From Pseudomonas fluorescens (GTDB lineage: Bacteria; Pseudomonadota; Gammaproteobacteria; Pseudomonadales; Pseudomonadaceae): DNA of 64,000 nucleotides. A program made the translations under genes and the position numbers. The notes under the pieces are model-generated. The model was given only the letters and a program-made list of their open reading frames with translations. It made no database searches and was not told the origin of the DNA. Location: NCBI RefSeq assembly GCF_018614655.1, contig NZ_JAGGOG010000026.1, forward strand, positions 59,628 through 123,627, read 5' to 3'. Numbering within the stretch: position 1 is the first letter of the stretch; every line of letters starts with the position of its first letter. This document shows, piece by piece, positions 26,097 to 35,432 of the stretch.

Positions 26097-27527
26097 TTAC
26101 TGCTCAGCGGCTGCCAGGCTCGGCCACTGCGTCCACGCGCCACCCAGCGCCGTATACAGGTTCACCTCCGCCACCAGTTGCGCCAACCGGTCGGCAATCA
26201 ACATCTGCTGCGAGCTGAACAGCGAGCGTTGTGCGTCCAGGAACGTCAAGTTGCTGTCCACGCCGCTGCGGTAGCGGTGTTGCGCCAGGTCGTAGTAGGC
26301 CTGGTTGGCCTGCACGAAGTCCCGTTGCGCCTCCAGTTGATCGTTGTAGGTCTGCCGAGCGGCGAGGCCGTTGGAGACTTCCTGGAAGGCGGTCTGGATG
26401 GACTTCTCGTATTGGGCGACGAGGATGTTTTTCTGGATCTTCGCGTAATCGAGGCTGGCCCGCAGGCTGCCGGCATTGAAGATCGGCAGGTTGATCTGTG
26501 GCTGGAACGTCCAACTTCCCGAGCCACCCTTGAACAGTCCTGACAGGTCTTTACTGGCGCCGCCGGCATTGGCGGTCAGGGTGAGGGAAGGGAAAAACGC
26601 GGCGCGGGCGGCGCCGATGTTGGCGTTGGCGGCCTTGAGTTTGTATTCGGCCTGGAGAATGTCCGGGCGCCGTTGCAGCAGGTCTGACGGCAGCCCGGCC
26701 GGGACCCGGGCAATCAGGTCGTCAGCCAGTGGGCGCGCGGGCAATGTTTCGCTGATGGGTCCACCCACCAGCAAACTCAGGCTGTTCACGTCCTGGGCGA
26801 CCTGGCGCTGATAACGGGCAACGCTTGCCCGCGTGCTTTCCACGCTGGTGCGGGCCTGGATCACGTCCAGCGAGGAAGCCTTGCCGGCGGTCTTGCTGCG
26901 GGAGGTCAGGCGCAGGCTGCGTTCGTCGACTGCCAGGGTTTTCTCGGCCAGGGCCAGCAGCTCCTGGTCGGCGCGCCAGGTCAGGTAGCCGTTGGCGACG
27001 TTGGCCACCAGGCTCAGTTGGGCGCTGCGCCGGGCTTCTTCGGTGGACAGGTAGGTTTGCATTGCCTGCTCACTGAGGCTGCGCACGCGTCCGAAGAAAT
27101 CCAGTTCATAGGCGCTGATTCCCAGCGTCACCGAATAGGAGGAGGTGATGGCGGACTTGCCGGTACCGGTGAGGTCGCCCGGTAGCTTCTGGCGTTTGCC
27201 GGCGCCGCTGGCGGACACGGCCGGGAACAGGTCGGCCCGTTGAATGCGGTACTGCGCCTGGAACGCTTCCACGTTCAAGGCCGCCACTCGCAGGTCACGG
27301 TTGTTGGCCAGGGCGTCGCGGATCAACTGCTGCATTGCCGGGTCATGAAACAGGTGCTGCCAGTCCGGTCCCGAGGTTGTATCGACTCCCGTCAGTGCGG
27401 CGTCGTAGGCCGGGCCCTGGGGGTACTGTGCAGGCGTGGGCGCTTCGGGTTGTTGGTAGTCCGGGATCAGCGAGCAACCGCCGAGGATCCACGCAACCGT
27501 CACCAACGAGAGGGGGAGCTTGCTCAT
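26097..27527 (-). CDS. NodT-like outer membrane efflux lipoprotein (TolC family)
   Basis: A 476-aa TolC-family outer-membrane factor. It has a lipoprotein signal peptide (SLVTVAWILGGCSLIPDY) and two repeated coiled-coil/beta OEP domains (residues about 60-265 and 275-465). GAGG lies about eight bases before the ATG. Immediately downstream of a LuxR-type regulator on the same strand, and next to the first NRPS gene, it matches the nodT-like gene commonly found beside Pseudomonas lipopeptide clusters. It is the likely outer-membrane exit for the lipopeptide, working with MacAB encoded at the other end of the locus. Confidence 0.9.
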   Translation of the reverse strand: MSKLPLSLVTVAWILGGCSLIPDYQQPEAPTPAQYPQGPAYDAALTGVDTTSGPDWQHLFHDPAMQQLIRDALANNRDLRVAALNVEAFQAQYRIQRADLFPAVSASGAGKRQKLPGDLTGTGKSAITSSYSVTLGISAYELDFFGRVRSLSEQAMQTYLSTEEARRSAQLSLVANVANGYLTWRADQELLALAEKTLAVDERSLRLTSRSKTAGKASSLDVIQARTSVESTRASVARYQRQVAQDVNSLSLLVGGPISETLPARPLADDLIARVPAGLPSDLLQRRPDILQAEYKLKAANANIGAARAAFFPSLTLTANAGGASKDLSGLFKGGSGSWTFQPQINLPIFNAGSLRASLDYAKIQKNILVAQYEKSIQTAFQEVSNGLAARQTYNDQLEAQRDFVQANQAYYDLAQHRYRSGVDSNLTFLDAQRSLFSSQQMLIADRLAQLVAEVNLYTALGGAWTQWPSLAAAEQ

Positions 27528-27591
27528 TGACCAGCCTCAAGAAAAAGAGAGAGGCGGGCCGGGTTGCAGGGCTCGCCAGTGTGAAGATGTT

Positions 27592-28398
27592 TTAGGCGCC
27601 AACCATCCATTTGGCCAGGCCATGGCGGCCACTGACCCCCAGCTTGGCGGCGGCGCGTTTGAGATAGGTTTCGATAGAGCTGTTTTTCACGCTGAGCTTC
27701 TCGGCCATCTGCGGTACGGTGCCGCCGGTCAACAACCCCAGGCAGACTTCCTGTTCTCGCGCCGACAGGGTGATGTCACTGAGGGACAGGCGCTTGTAGA
27801 ACTCACGCTGCAACTGTGACTGTTCCAGCAAGGTTTGCGATTCCACCGTCCCGTTTACCGGCTCGGCCCGCAGGACTTGGCGGCTGACCTGGGCGTGCCG
27901 CTCGATCAGTGGCAGCAAGGTGTCGGACAGGCACTTGAGGAATGACAACTGCGCCAGGGAAAACACCGGTTGCGTATGGGGGCGGTAAAGCGAAATCACG
28001 TAGCGACGATTGGCCCTGCGTGACACCAGATTGCACTGATGGGAGGTGCCTCGCACATGGGAGCTATTGGCTTTGGCGTTCATTTGAATCAGCAGCGAAT
28101 CATCCATGCCCAGCATTTTCTTGAGCAGTGGGTGATCGTTGCGATGGTGCAGGGTGCGCGGTGCGGGTAAGTCTTCCTTCAAACCGGCGCTGCCCAGCAA
28201 CGTAATGTCCAGTACGCTGGCCTGCTGCTCGTCCAGGGTCCATTCACTGAGGTCCACCAGGTGCGCCGGCACCAGTTTGTCCACCAAGTGCAGCATCCGC
28301 GTTGCAAAGTGATCATTGCCGGTACTTGAAATCAACTCTCCCAATTCGAAATAGAAATCTGGGCTTTCCATCTGTCGAATACTGCTGATCAGGCTCAT
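27592..28398 (-). CDS. LuxR-type lipopeptide biosynthesis regulator (SalA/SyrF/ViscAR-like)
   Basis: About 268 aa. The C-terminal LuxR helix-turn-helix is clear (LSAREQEVCLGLLTGGTVPQMAEKLSVKNSSIETYLKRAAAKLGV). The N-terminal domain lacks an autoinducer-binding signature, as in the LuxR subfamily that activates syringomycin, viscosin, massetolide and related clusters. Of three in-frame starts (28446, 28404, 28398) the last is best placed behind AAGGA. It is divergent from the first NRPS gene and shares a 492-bp regulatory gap, where a dyad is a candidate binding site. It probably activates NRPS transcription downstream of Gac/Rsm control. Confidence 0.87.
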   Translation of the reverse strand: MSLISSIRQMESPDFYFELGELISSTGNDHFATRMLHLVDKLVPAHLVDLSEWTLDEQQASVLDITLLGSAGLKEDLPAPRTLHHRNDHPLLKKMLGMDDSLLIQMNAKANSSHVRGTSHQCNLVSRRANRRYVISLYRPHTQPVFSLAQLSFLKCLSDTLLPLIERHAQVSRQVLRAEPVNGTVESQTLLEQSQLQREFYKRLSLSDITLSAREQEVCLGLLTGGTVPQMAEKLSVKNSSIETYLKRAAAKLGVSGRHGLAKWMVGA

Positions 28399-28890
28399 AT
28401 ACATCCATCCTTGATGTCGAAAACCGTCAACGGTTGCCGGGTGCATCAGCAGACCGTCCGTACTCCTTAAACGTAATGCGGCGCTCGAGATTTCATTTAG
28501 CCATACAGATTTGTCCTACGTATGTAGGGGAAACGGGGGACACAACCTGCCATAGAATCCAGGAAGTGAATTCGTTTTTTCTGACAGGTGGAGGTTTTTT
28601 GTCGGATAAATAATGACTCTTATCGTTATTTAACCCCTTGATAAAAAACAGATTTTTGTGATGTCTCAAGCTAATGAGTTAGCTAGGCATCGGAAAAAAA
28701 TGGTCAATCTCCTACATTCATTTAATCGTTTCAGCAGTGAACGTTTAGCCCACCCGCTTTTCAGGCTCCCACACCTGCCTCGAACTGTCCGGGTTTCGGG
28801 TGACAGACAAGCCTTGGGGGCAGTGCTTAAATTCGTTGATTTCGCCTGAACGGGTAGCCTTGCGCGCCTTCTGGACACCCCTCCCATGAG
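28399..28890. promoter_or_regulatory. Divergent regulatory region between luxR and first NRPS gene
   Basis: This 492-bp AT-rich gap must carry the promoters for the LuxR gene and the first NRPS. An imperfect dyad spans 28511-28532 (core CCTAC-GTAT-GTAGG, outer TT/AA, two mismatched pairs) and resembles the style of LuxR-type lipopeptide operators such as the syr-syp box (TGTCccgN6cggGACA). The 28590-28660 stretch is the most AT-rich and may hold the core promoter. No gene here is convincing. Confidence 0.5.
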
Positions 28891-31800
28891 ATGGACCTTA
28901 TGACGCTTTTTTCTACCACCGCCGTGGGCGACGTTGCTGTGAAAGAGGCGCCTTGTGGCACGTTGCCGGTGTTCCCGCTGACCGCCGCCCAGCGGGATAT
29001 CTGGCTGGATCAACTGCGCCTCGGCGACTCGCCGCTGTACAACATTGGGGGTTATGTCGACCTTGCGGGCCCAGTCATTCCCGAGCTGATCCAACGGGCG
29101 GTGGAGCTGTTGGTGTTCAAGCACGATGCATTGCGCACAGTACTGTTGCTCGATGGCGACGGCCTGCCCCGGCAAACCTTCACCAGGGCATTGGCGGTGC
29201 AGGTGCCGCTGCACGATTTTTCCACCATGGCTGAACCACAGGCTGCGTCCCAAGCCCTGATGCAGCAGCAGATGGCGCAGGTCTACTCCATGGGGCACGG
29301 GCCCTTGTTCCGCTTCTTCCTGGTCAAGCTCGATGACGATCATTACCGCCTCGGCACCCAGGCCCACCACCTGATTCTCGACGGCTGGGGATTTGGCCAG
29401 ATGCTGCAATCCCTGGCCGGGATCTACTGTGCCCTGGAGCAGGGCCGCCAGCCGGACTTGGTGGCGCCGTCCTATATCGACTTCATCGACAACGATGAAC
29501 ACTATCGCGAGTCGGCCCGTTACGCCCGCGACCGAAAGTACTGGCTGGATAAATACCAGGCATTGCCCGAGCCGCTGCTGGTACCTCGTTATCGCACGCA
29601 GCGCGACAACGATCAGGCGCCCAGCAACACGCTGGTGCAGCCGTTCTCCGTGGCCTTGCTGGACCGCATGGAGCAGGTTGCCAGCCGCTACCAGGCGTCG
29701 GCGTTCCACGTCTTGCTGGCGGCGATGTACGTGTATTTCACCCGTACCCTGCAGCGCCAGGAGTGGGTCGTCGGGCTGCCGATTCTGAACCGCTCCAACG
29801 CGCGCTTTCGTTCGACCCTGGGGCTGTTCGCCCAAGTCAGCGCCGTGCGTTTTCAGTTCAACGAGCAACTGCCGTTCAGCGCGCTGGTGCGCGGCGTGCG
29901 TGATCAGCTCAAGCAGGATTTTCGCCACCAGCGTTTCCCCTTGAGCGAGATGAATCGCGAGTTGGGGCTATTGCAGGCAGACCGCGGCCAGTTGTTCGAC
30001 CTGTCGGTGTCCTATGAACAGGACGACCATGATTACCGCTACGGCCAGGCCATGGCCCACGCGATCAAGGTCTCCAACCATCATGAGCAACTGCCGATTG
30101 CCATCCACCTGCGCAGCAATCGCTACAACCACACCGCTTGCCTGCACTGTGTCTACAACCAGGCGTATTTCCAACACGATGAGGTGCAGGCCCTGGCGGA
30201 GCGCTTTACCTATCTGCTGGAGCAGGGGTTGGCAGACACAACCTTACCGGTGGCTGGGTTCTCGCTGCTGACGCCCCGGGAAGCCGAGCAGTTGCAGTAC
30301 TGGAATGCGACGTCTCAGGCTTACCCGACCGGGCAAACCCTTCACCAGCGCATTGAAAACCAGGCCACGCTGACACCGGACGCCGTGGCCGCGCTGTATC
30401 AGGGCCGGCCACTGACCTATGGCGAGTTGAATCGCCAGGCCAACGGGTTGGCTCATTACCTGCTGGAATTGGGGGTTCAACCCGACGACCGCGTGGCCAT
30501 CGTCGCCCGGCGCGGGCTGGAGACGTTGGTGGGTTTGCTGGCAATCCTCAAGTCCGGTGCCTGTTATGTGCCGGTGGATCCGTCCCATCCGGTTGAACGT
30601 CTGAACTACCTGCTCAGTGACAGCATGCCGGTAGCGGTGCTCACGCAGCAGGAGTTGCTGGCACGCTTGCCTGCCCTTGATGTACCGGTGATCAACCTGG
30701 ATCAACCTGCCTGGCAGCAGTATTCGACGGCCAACCCGCAAACAGCCGTAACGCCCACGAACCTCGCCTACCTCATCTACACCTCAGGCTCCACCGGACA
30801 GCCCAAAGGGGTGATGGTGGAGCATCACACCGTGGCCAACCTGGTGGACTGGCATTGCCAGGCCTTCGACCTGCATCCGGGCAGCCACACTGCCAGCGTC
30901 GCCGGTTTCGGCTTCGACGCCATGGCCTGGGAAATCTGGCCCGCCTTGTGCGTGGGTGCGACCCTGCACTTGCCACCAACCCACGACGGCGCGGAAGACA
31001 TCGACGCGCTGCTGGACTGGTGGCGCGCACAACCCCTGGACGTGTGTTTCCTGCCCACGCCAGTGGCTGAATACGCTTTCAGCCAGAACCTCGAACACCC
31101 GACCCTGCGCACCTTGCTGATCGGCGGTGACCGTCTGCGCCAGTTCGCCCGCGCCCAGCGCTTCGAGGTGATCAACAACTACGGCCCTACGGAAGCCACC
31201 GTCGTGGCCACTTCAGGTCGGGTCGAGGTGGGCCGGGCATTGCACATCGGCAAGCCTATCGCCAATGCCACGGTGTACGTGCTGGATGAGCAACTTCGCC
31301 CGGTGCCCGTGGGCGTTGCCGGCGAGCTGTACGTTGGCGGCAAAGGTGTGGCGCGGGGCTATTTCAACCGTCCGGAAATGACCGCAGAACGCTTTCTCGA
31401 CGACCCGTTCAACCCTGGCCGCCTGTACCGCACCGGCGACCTGGTGCGCTGGCTGGAGGACGGTAACCTTGAATACCTGGGGCGCAACGACGACCAGGTG
31501 AAAATCCGTGGCGTACGTATCGAACTGGGGGAAATCGAAGCCGCGCTGGCCAGCCATCACGGGATCGCCGAAGCTGTGGCCCAAGTCCGTGAGGGGCAAT
31601 TGCTGGCCTGGTTCATAGCACTTGAACCGGTGGCAATTGACGCGCTTCGTGCCCATGTGCAATCCCGCGTGCCGGATGCGATGGTCCCCGTGGCCTATAT
31701 GAAACTGGACGCGCTCCCGTTGACCGCCAACGGCAAACTTGACCGCAAGGCCTTGCCAGCGCCAGGGCCGGAGGCTTTTATCACCCGTCGCTACGAAGCC

Positions 31801-34800
31801 CCGCAAGGGGCTGTGGAAATCGCCCTGGCACAGATCTGGGCCGAGGTGTTGCAGGTCGAGCGGGTAGGACGCCAGGACCATTTTTTCGAACTGGGCGGGC
31901 ATTCCCTGTTGGCGGTCAATCTGGTGCAGCGCATGCGCCAGGCCGGGTTACAGGCCGATGTTCAGGTGTTGTTTGGTCAACCCACCCTGGCGGCGTTGGC
32001 CGCAGCGGTGGGGGGTGGGACGGAGCTTGAGGTTGCGGCCAATCGCATCCCGGCCGATTGCACGCGCATCACCCCGGACATGCTGGCCCTGGCCGAGCTG
32101 GATCAGGCGACGATCGATCGGATTGTCGACGCGATTCCCGGCAGTGCTGCCAATGTGCAGGAGATCTATCCGCTGGCGCCGTTGCAGGAAGGTCTGCTCT
32201 ACCACCATATGACCGACGAGCGTGATCCCTACCAGCAACACGCGATGTTCACCTTTGCCGGTCGCGAGCAACTGGATGCTTTTGCCGAGGCCTTGCAACA
32301 GGTGATCGCCCGGCATGACATCCTGCGCACCAGCCTGGTCTGGGACGCTATCGAGCAACCGATGCAGGTGGTCTGGCGCGAGGCACGGCTGACGCTGGAG
32401 CAGATGACACTGCCGGGCAATGCTGTCGTCGACTCGTTGCGCGAACACTTCGATCCACGCCGGCGACCGCTGGACCTGCGCCAGGCGCCGATGATGGCCC
32501 TGGCCTATGCCGAGGACCCGCAGAACAACCGCTGGGTCGGCATGTTGCGCTTCCACCATCTGGTCAATGACGCAACGTCAACCACGGTACTGATGAATGA
32601 AATCCAGGCCCACATGCTGGGTCAGCAACAGTCGTTGCCGGCGCCGATTGCCTACCGCAACTTCGTTGCCCAGACCCGTGCGCCCGATCGTCAGGCCCGG
32701 CATGAGGCGTTCTTCCGTGAGCGTCTGGGAGACATGGACGAGCCGACCCTGGCCTTCGGTTTGCAGGAGCGCCAGGCGGACCGTGGCGAGACGCAAGAAG
32801 TCGACTGCTTGCTGCCCGAAGCCCTCGGTCAGCGCCTGCGGCTACAGGCGCGTACCCTGGGCGTCAGCGTGGCGAGCCTGTATCACCTGGCCTGGGCTCA
32901 GGTGCTCGGCAAGGTTTCGGGGCGCGACGATGTGGTATTTGGCACGGTGTTGCTGGGTCGTTTGCAGGCGGGCGAGGGTGCGGACCGTGCCCTGGGCATG
33001 TTCATCAATACCTTGCCACTGCGTCTGCGCCTGGCCGGGCAACCGGTGCGCGAGGCGGTCCTGGACACCCATCGTCAACTGAGCGCCTTGCTTACCCAGG
33101 AGCAGGCGTCCCTGGCCCTGGCCCAGCGTTGCAGCAGCCTGCCGGCCTCCACCCCTCTGTTCAACAGCCTGCTGAACTACCGGCACGCCCTGGCCGACGA
33201 TGATCAAGGGTTGCTGCGTGATGTGCCTGGAGTCGAGTTGCTGAGCAGCGAAGACATCCTCAGTTATCCGTTCGTGTTTGAAGTGGAGGATCGGCCCAGT
33301 GGTTTTCGGCTCCAGGCCAAGGCTCCGCGCAAGATTGGCGCCCGGCGCCTGCTGGATTACCTGGAAACGGTACTGGTGGGTCTGGTGCAAGCGCTTGAGC
33401 AAGCGCCGGGCACGCTGCTTCGCACGGTGCAGATGCTCCCGGCGGCCGAGCTTGAACAGTTGTTGATCGACTACAACGCTACCCAGACCGATGCTCCGGT
33501 GGACCTGACCCTCCATGCTCTTTTCGAGGCACACGCCAGGCAGACTCCCCACGCCGTGGCGGTGCAAGCGGGTGAGCAGCCATTGACGTATCAGCAGCTC
33601 AACGAGCGTGCCAACCAGTTGGCCCATCACCTGCTCCAACGCGGCGTGCAGCCGGATACCCGGGTAGCACTCTGCGTCGAGCGCGGGCCAGACCTGATAG
33701 TAGGCCTGCTGGCGATTCTCAAGGCTGGTGGTGCTTACGTGCCGCTGGATCCGGGGTACCCGCCCGAGCGTATTGCCTACATGCTGCAAGACAGCGCACC
33801 TGTGGTGGTGCTTGTCCACGGGGCTACACGCACGTTATCGGGGAGCGCCCTGATGCCGGTGATTGATCTTGATCAGTCTGCGTGGCAGCACAACCCGGTC
33901 ACCAATCCTCAAATCCCCACCTTGAGCGCCGCCAACCTGGCTTACGTGATGTACACCTCCGGCTCCACCGGCACGCCCAAAGGTGTGATGGTCGAGCACC
34001 GTGGGCTGAGCAACCTCGTGCAGTGGGGGGCTCGGCTGTGTCCGACGACCTCGGGTGGTGCCTCGTTGCAGCGGGCGCCCTTCAGCTTCGATGGCTCGGT
34101 CTGGGAGCTGTTCTGGCCGCTGGCTAATGGCATGCGCCTGGTGTTGGCGCGGGTTGACGGGCACCGCGACCCGGTTTATCTGGCCCAGTTGATTCGTGAG
34201 CAGCAGATCAGCGTGGTCCAGTTCGTGCCGGCCATGCTGCAACAGTTTCTCGAGCTGGAAGAGTCCAGCCTCTGCACCAGCCTGACCGATGTGTTGTGTG
34301 GCGGCGGCGAACTCACCGAAGCCTTGGCCCGCGGCGTTCAGGCTCGCTTGCCCAAGGTTCGCCTGCACAACGTCTACGGTCCCACCGAAGCCACCGTCGA
34401 CAGCAGCGCCTGGACCCTGGAACCGGGTGCTCCGGTGCCGTCGGTGCAATTGCCCATCGGCCGGGCCATCAGCAATACCCGGCTGTATGTGCTGGACGAA
34501 CAGGATCAACCGGTGGCCACCGGCGTCAGCGGCCAGTTGCATATCGGCGGCGTGGGCGTCGCCCGGGGTTACCTGGGGCTGGCGCAGATGACCGCCGAGC
34601 GTTTTATCGACAGCCCGTTTGTAGCGGGTGATCGCCTGTACCGCACCGGGGACCTGGTGCGTTACCTGCCAGACGGCAACCTGGAGTTTCTCGGTCGCAA
34701 CGACTTCCAGGTCAAGCTGCGGGGCGTGCGCCTGGAACTGGGGGAGATCGAATCGCGCCTGGCGGCACATCCGGCGGTGCGTGAAGTGGCGGTACTGATT

Positions 34801-35298
34801 CGCGATGAGCGACTGGTGGCCTACTTTACCGTTCGCGGCGAGGCGCCTGGCCTTGAGCGTTTACGCACCCATGTACTGGAACTGCTACCGGAATACATGG
34901 TGCCGGCGGCATTTGTGCAGCTTGAAGCACTGCCCCTGAACCCGGCGGGCAAACTCGACCGCAAGGCCCTGCCGGAGCCGGGGTTGGAGGCCGTGGTGAG
35001 CCGTACCTATGAGGCGCCGCAAGGCGCAGTGGAAACGCTGATAGCCGGCATTTGGGCCGAAATGTTGAAGTTGGAAAGGGTGGGGCGCCATGATCACTTT
35101 TTTGAACTGGGCGGGCATTCATTACTGGCGGTAGGCCTGGTGGCGCGCTTGCGCAAGGCAGGGCTGGAGGTGGATGCGCGGAGCTTGTTCAGCCAGCCGA
35201 CGTTGGCGGGGTTGGCGGGTATGGTAGGGACGCTGGTGCAGCGGGTTGAGGTGCCGCAGACGTTGATTCCGCAATTGGATCGGCGGCGTAGGCTCTGA
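28891..35298 (+). CDS. Lipopeptide NRPS, modules 1-2 (C-start; Leu, Glu/Gln-like), ViscA/MassA-type
   Basis: A 2135-aa synthetase with order Cstart-A-T-C-A-T. The starter C domain (about 20-450) has HHLILDG at 159-165 and should acylate residue 1 with a 3-hydroxy fatty acid. A1 (motif YTSGSTGQPKG at 630) has pocket residues D-A-W-F-L-G-N-V-V, the Pseudomonas leucine code; T1 Ser1005. C2 has HHLVNDA at 1222 and a shortened dual C/E motif (HHMTDERD, 32203-32226). A2 (YTSGSTG at 1688) reads D-G-W-Q-L-G-V-V-D, closest to Glu/Gln codes; T2 Ser2077. There is no TE, so the chain passes to the next protein. Start 28891 has a weak ribosome site; in-frame ATG 28900 is an alternative. Confidence 0.93.
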   Translation: MDLMTLFSTTAVGDVAVKEAPCGTLPVFPLTAAQRDIWLDQLRLGDSPLYNIGGYVDLAGPVIPELIQRAVELLVFKHDALRTVLLLDGDGLPRQTFTRALAVQVPLHDFSTMAEPQAASQALMQQQMAQVYSMGHGPLFRFFLVKLDDDHYRLGTQAHHLILDGWGFGQMLQSLAGIYCALEQGRQPDLVAPSYIDFIDNDEHYRESARYARDRKYWLDKYQALPEPLLVPRYRTQRDNDQAPSNTLVQPFSVALLDRMEQVASRYQASAFHVLLAAMYVYFTRTLQRQEWVVGLPILNRSNARFRSTLGLFAQVSAVRFQFNEQLPFSALVRGVRDQLKQDFRHQRFPLSEMNRELGLLQADRGQLFDLSVSYEQDDHDYRYGQAMAHAIKVSNHHEQLPIAIHLRSNRYNHTACLHCVYNQAYFQHDEVQALAERFTYLLEQGLADTTLPVAGFSLLTPREAEQLQYWNATSQAYPTGQTLHQRIENQATLTPDAVAALYQGRPLTYGELNRQANGLAHYLLELGVQPDDRVAIVARRGLETLVGLLAILKSGACYVPVDPSHPVERLNYLLSDSMPVAVLTQQELLARLPALDVPVINLDQPAWQQYSTANPQTAVTPTNLAYLIYTSGSTGQPKGVMVEHHTVANLVDWHCQAFDLHPGSHTASVAGFGFDAMAWEIWPALCVGATLHLPPTHDGAEDIDALLDWWRAQPLDVCFLPTPVAEYAFSQNLEHPTLRTLLIGGDRLRQFARAQRFEVINNYGPTEATVVATSGRVEVGRALHIGKPIANATVYVLDEQLRPVPVGVAGELYVGGKGVARGYFNRPEMTAERFLDDPFNPGRLYRTGDLVRWLEDGNLEYLGRNDDQVKIRGVRIELGEIEAALASHHGIAEAVAQVREGQLLAWFIALEPVAIDALRAHVQSRVPDAMVPVAYMKLDALPLTANGKLDRKALPAPGPEAFITRRYEAPQGAVEIALAQIWAEVLQVERVGRQDHFFELGGHSLLAVNLVQRMRQAGLQADVQVLFGQPTLAALAAAVGGGTELEVAANRIPADCTRITPDMLALAELDQATIDRIVDAIPGSAANVQEIYPLAPLQEGLLYHHMTDERDPYQQHAMFTFAGREQLDAFAEALQQVIARHDILRTSLVWDAIEQPMQVVWREARLTLEQMTLPGNAVVDSLREHFDPRRRPLDLRQAPMMALAYAEDPQNNRWVGMLRFHHLVNDATSTTVLMNEIQAHMLGQQQSLPAPIAYRNFVAQTRAPDRQARHEAFFRERLGDMDEPTLAFGLQERQADRGETQEVDCLLPEALGQRLRLQARTLGVSVASLYHLAWAQVLGKVSGRDDVVFGTVLLGRLQAGEGADRALGMFINTLPLRLRLAGQPVREAVLDTHRQLSALLTQEQASLALAQRCSSLPASTPLFNSLLNYRHALADDDQGLLRDVPGVELLSSEDILSYPFVFEVEDRPSGFRLQAKAPRKIGARRLLDYLETVLVGLVQALEQAPGTLLRTVQMLPAAELEQLLIDYNATQTDAPVDLTLHALFEAHARQTPHAVAVQAGEQPLTYQQLNERANQLAHHLLQRGVQPDTRVALCVERGPDLIVGLLAILKAGGAYVPLDPGYPPERIAYMLQDSAPVVVLVHGATRTLSGSALMPVIDLDQSAWQHNPVTNPQIPTLSAANLAYVMYTSGSTGTPKGVMVEHRGLSNLVQWGARLCPTTSGGASLQRAPFSFDGSVWELFWPLANGMRLVLARVDGHRDPVYLAQLIREQQISVVQFVPAMLQQFLELEESSLCTSLTDVLCGGGELTEALARGVQARLPKVRLHNVYGPTEATVDSSAWTLEPGAPVPSVQLPIGRAISNTRLYVLDEQDQPVATGVSGQLHIGGVGVARGYLGLAQMTAERFIDSPFVAGDRLYRTGDLVRYLPDGNLEFLGRNDFQVKLRGVRLELGEIESRLAAHPAVREVAVLIRDERLVAYFTVRGEAPGLERLRTHVLELLPEYMVPAAFVQLEALPLNPAGKLDRKALPEPGLEAVVSRTYEAPQGAVETLIAGIWAEMLKLERVGRHDHFFELGGHSLLAVGLVARLRKAGLEVDARSLFSQPTLAGLAGMVGTLVQRVEVPQTLIPQLDRRRRL

Positions 35299-35432
35299 AG
35301 TCCCCTGGCTCGAAAGTCGCCCCCACAAGCCGCAACAAAGTGGTACGCCTTTTCCGCCCCGGCAGTTAGCATTGCGCCCATCCGCCCGATATCCAACGGG
35401 CCGATCAACGCCAACCAGCCGGTCAAACAATA

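Noticed and set aside
28658..28849. 63-codon plus-strand frame upstream of the first NRPS gene
   Set aside because: No ribosome site, no family resemblance, low-complexity mix of residues; lies in the presumed promoter/leader region.
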